64,000 nucleotides of DNA from Lachnospiraceae bacterium (GTDB lineage: Bacteria > Bacillota > Clostridia > Lachnospirales > Lachnospiraceae), in contig JAQYAV010000052.1 of the NCBI GenBank assembly GCA_029338675.1, positions 1-64,000 of the forward strand, given 5' to 3'. Shown here in pieces: positions 63,119-64,000 of the stretch. Position 1 is the first letter of the stretch. Each line of letters opens with the position of its first letter. Under the pieces are notes generated by a model. It saw nothing but the letters and a program-made list of their open reading frames with translations. It was not told where the DNA came from and searched no databases. The translations under genes were made by a program, and so were the position numbers.

Positions 63119-64000
63119 ATGATAATTAAACCAATAATTCCAATATGGATTATGTCAATTATCTGTATATTGATGATTATTCTAAAAAGAAAAAAATTAT
63201 TAGCTTTTATAAGACAGCTTTTAATAGTGGCTTTATTATTTGTTATTAATTTACGTGTGATGGTTCCAGATGGAACACAGACAGTTAAAAATGTTAGCAT
63301 GGACGTTAAAATTGTATTTGTAATTGATGACACGCTTAGCATGGTTGCTAACGATTATAGTGGCGAGCAAAGAAGACTAGATGGCGCATTAAATGATTGT
63401 TCTCGAATAGTGGAAAAGTTTAATGGGGCAAAGTTTTCTATTGTTACATTCCATAACACTGCGCTAATTTCTTCTCCCATGACAAACAATATAGAGCATA
63501 TTAATGGTATTTTAACTTCTATAGAGCCAATAAGAGAAATTAGTGCAAAGGGAACTTCCTTTGATAGCTGCAGAGATTTGTTGGCTTCTTATTTACCTAA
63601 AATAAAGAAAAAGGATGATAGCAAAGTACTTGTTTACTTACTAAGTGATGGAGAGCTTAATAATGATGCCAAGCTTGCTGATTTTTCTTCGTTGAGGGAA
63701 TACGTAGATGGAGGAGCAGTGCTTGGATATGGTACACAAAATGGTGCAAAGATGTATGCAAAGACATCAGGCTTTTACAGTGAAAAAGAAGAATATGATT
63801 ATGTAATAGATAAGAAAACATATGAAGAAGCCATATCAAAAATGGATGAAGGAAATTTAAAGAAGATTGCTGATGACATGGGTGTATCCTACGTTAATAT
63901 GAATAATGCACCTGGAATTTCAGAGATTACTGATGACTTCGTTGAAGATTTAAATGTAGATGATGAAGAAGATTCATCTTTGGGATATAAAGATACATAT
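63119..64000 (+). CDS. Second vWA-domain membrane protein (3' truncated by window)
   Basis: 294 codons are present and the frame runs off the window. AGGAGGG precedes ATG 63119. Two hydrophobic stretches (about 4-22 and 28-47) are followed by a vWA domain whose MIDAS reads D70-D-T72-L-S74 in VFVIDDTLSM, a Thr-for-Ser variant. SIVTFHNTALISSPM and LVYLLSDGELNND follow. It is the second vWA protein of the MoxR operon, like the BatA/BatB pairing. The end is acidic (VEDLNVDDEEDSS). Confidence 0.88.
   Translation, partial: MIIKPIIPIWIMSIICILMIILKRKKLLAFIRQLLIVALLFVINLRVMVPDGTQTVKNVSMDVKIVFVIDDTLSMVANDYSGEQRRLDGALNDCSRIVEKFNGAKFSIVTFHNTALISSPMTNNIEHINGILTSIEPIREISAKGTSFDSCRDLLASYLPKIKKKDDSKVLVYLLSDGELNNDAKLADFSSLREYVDGGAVLGYGTQNGAKMYAKTSGFYSEKEEYDYVIDKKTYEEAISKMDEGNLKKIADDMGVSYVNMNNAPGISEITDDFVEDLNVDDEEDSSLGYKDTY

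Overview
The window looks like a chromosomal stretch of an AT-rich, anaerobic Clostridia, most likely a Lachnospiraceae (Butyrivibrio / Roseburia / Lachnospira neighbourhood). This is inference from the strong AT bias, AAGGAGG-type ribosome sites, TGnTATAAT promoters, two GH94 phosphorylases, a NiCo riboswitch before a metal exporter, a type-2 ArgC, DUF1292/DUF1653 proteins and chemotaxis plus cyclic-di-GMP genes. Almost everything is on the + strand. Exceptions are a CofE-like gene (12.9-14.1 kb), a chemoreceptor (33.9-36.1 kb), enolase (38.5-39.8 kb) and an AraC regulator (51.4-52.2 kb). I saw no tRNA, rRNA, CRISPR array or intact transposase.

Region 1 (1-11.4 kb) is accessory in character and the most interesting part. 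It holds every element of a ComABCDE/BlpABCHR-type peptide signalling circuit: a LytTR response regulator (338-1051), an AgrC/ComD-like GHKL kinase (1048-2343), a 24-codon gene for a double-glycine peptide with core LTACLTLYD (2478-2552), a C39-peptidase ABC exporter (4975-7089) and an HlyD-type adaptor (9000-10364). Interleaved are genes not normally part of such circuits: a large lipoprotein ending in a family-1 solute-binding domain (2600-4903, with a paralogue ending at base 178), two MalF/MalG-type permeases without an ATPase (7249-8949), and a membrane protein with a MacB-like extracytoplasmic domain (10354-11361).

Region 2 (11.5-30.6 kb) is mostly housekeeping: YaiI/YqxD and a small partner, a hotdog thioesterase, a CofE-like ligase, a secreted nuclease lipoprotein, a small protein behind a LexA-type box, xpt-pbuX, sbcD-sbcC with a cysteine-rich membrane protein, aspartokinase, a zinc-ribbon membrane protein with a TPM protein, a NiCo-riboswitch-controlled cation exporter, an orphan Hpt protein, an AGCS symporter and a lone pseudopilin.

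Region 3 (30.6-45.7 kb) has an HD-GYP gene remnant, a siroheme reductase, a GT2 glycosyltransferase, a chemoreceptor, an EAL phosphodiesterase, enolase, a hybrid histidine kinase, type-2 argC, a DRE-TIM aldolase-like enzyme and an EamA transporter.

Region 4 (45.7-55.6 kb) is carbohydrate-centred: a DUF1292 protein, a laminaribiose-phosphorylase-like GH94, a cellobiose/chitobiose-phosphorylase-like GH94, an AraC regulator and a GH16 beta-glucanase remnant. A class-V aminotransferase, a cytidylyltransferase-oxidoreductase fusion and a DUF1653 protein follow.

Region 5 (55.7-64 kb) carries an ECF sigma/anti-sigma pair, a transglutaminase-like lipoprotein with Thr/Glu-rich repeats, and a MoxR-DUF58-vWA-vWA operon that runs off the window.

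Three short elements resembling IS200/IS605 right-end hairpins lie in 5' leaders (15.75, 22.46 and 40.0 kb) with no transposase nearby. Two of them are near-copies of each other (44 of 51 bases identical).
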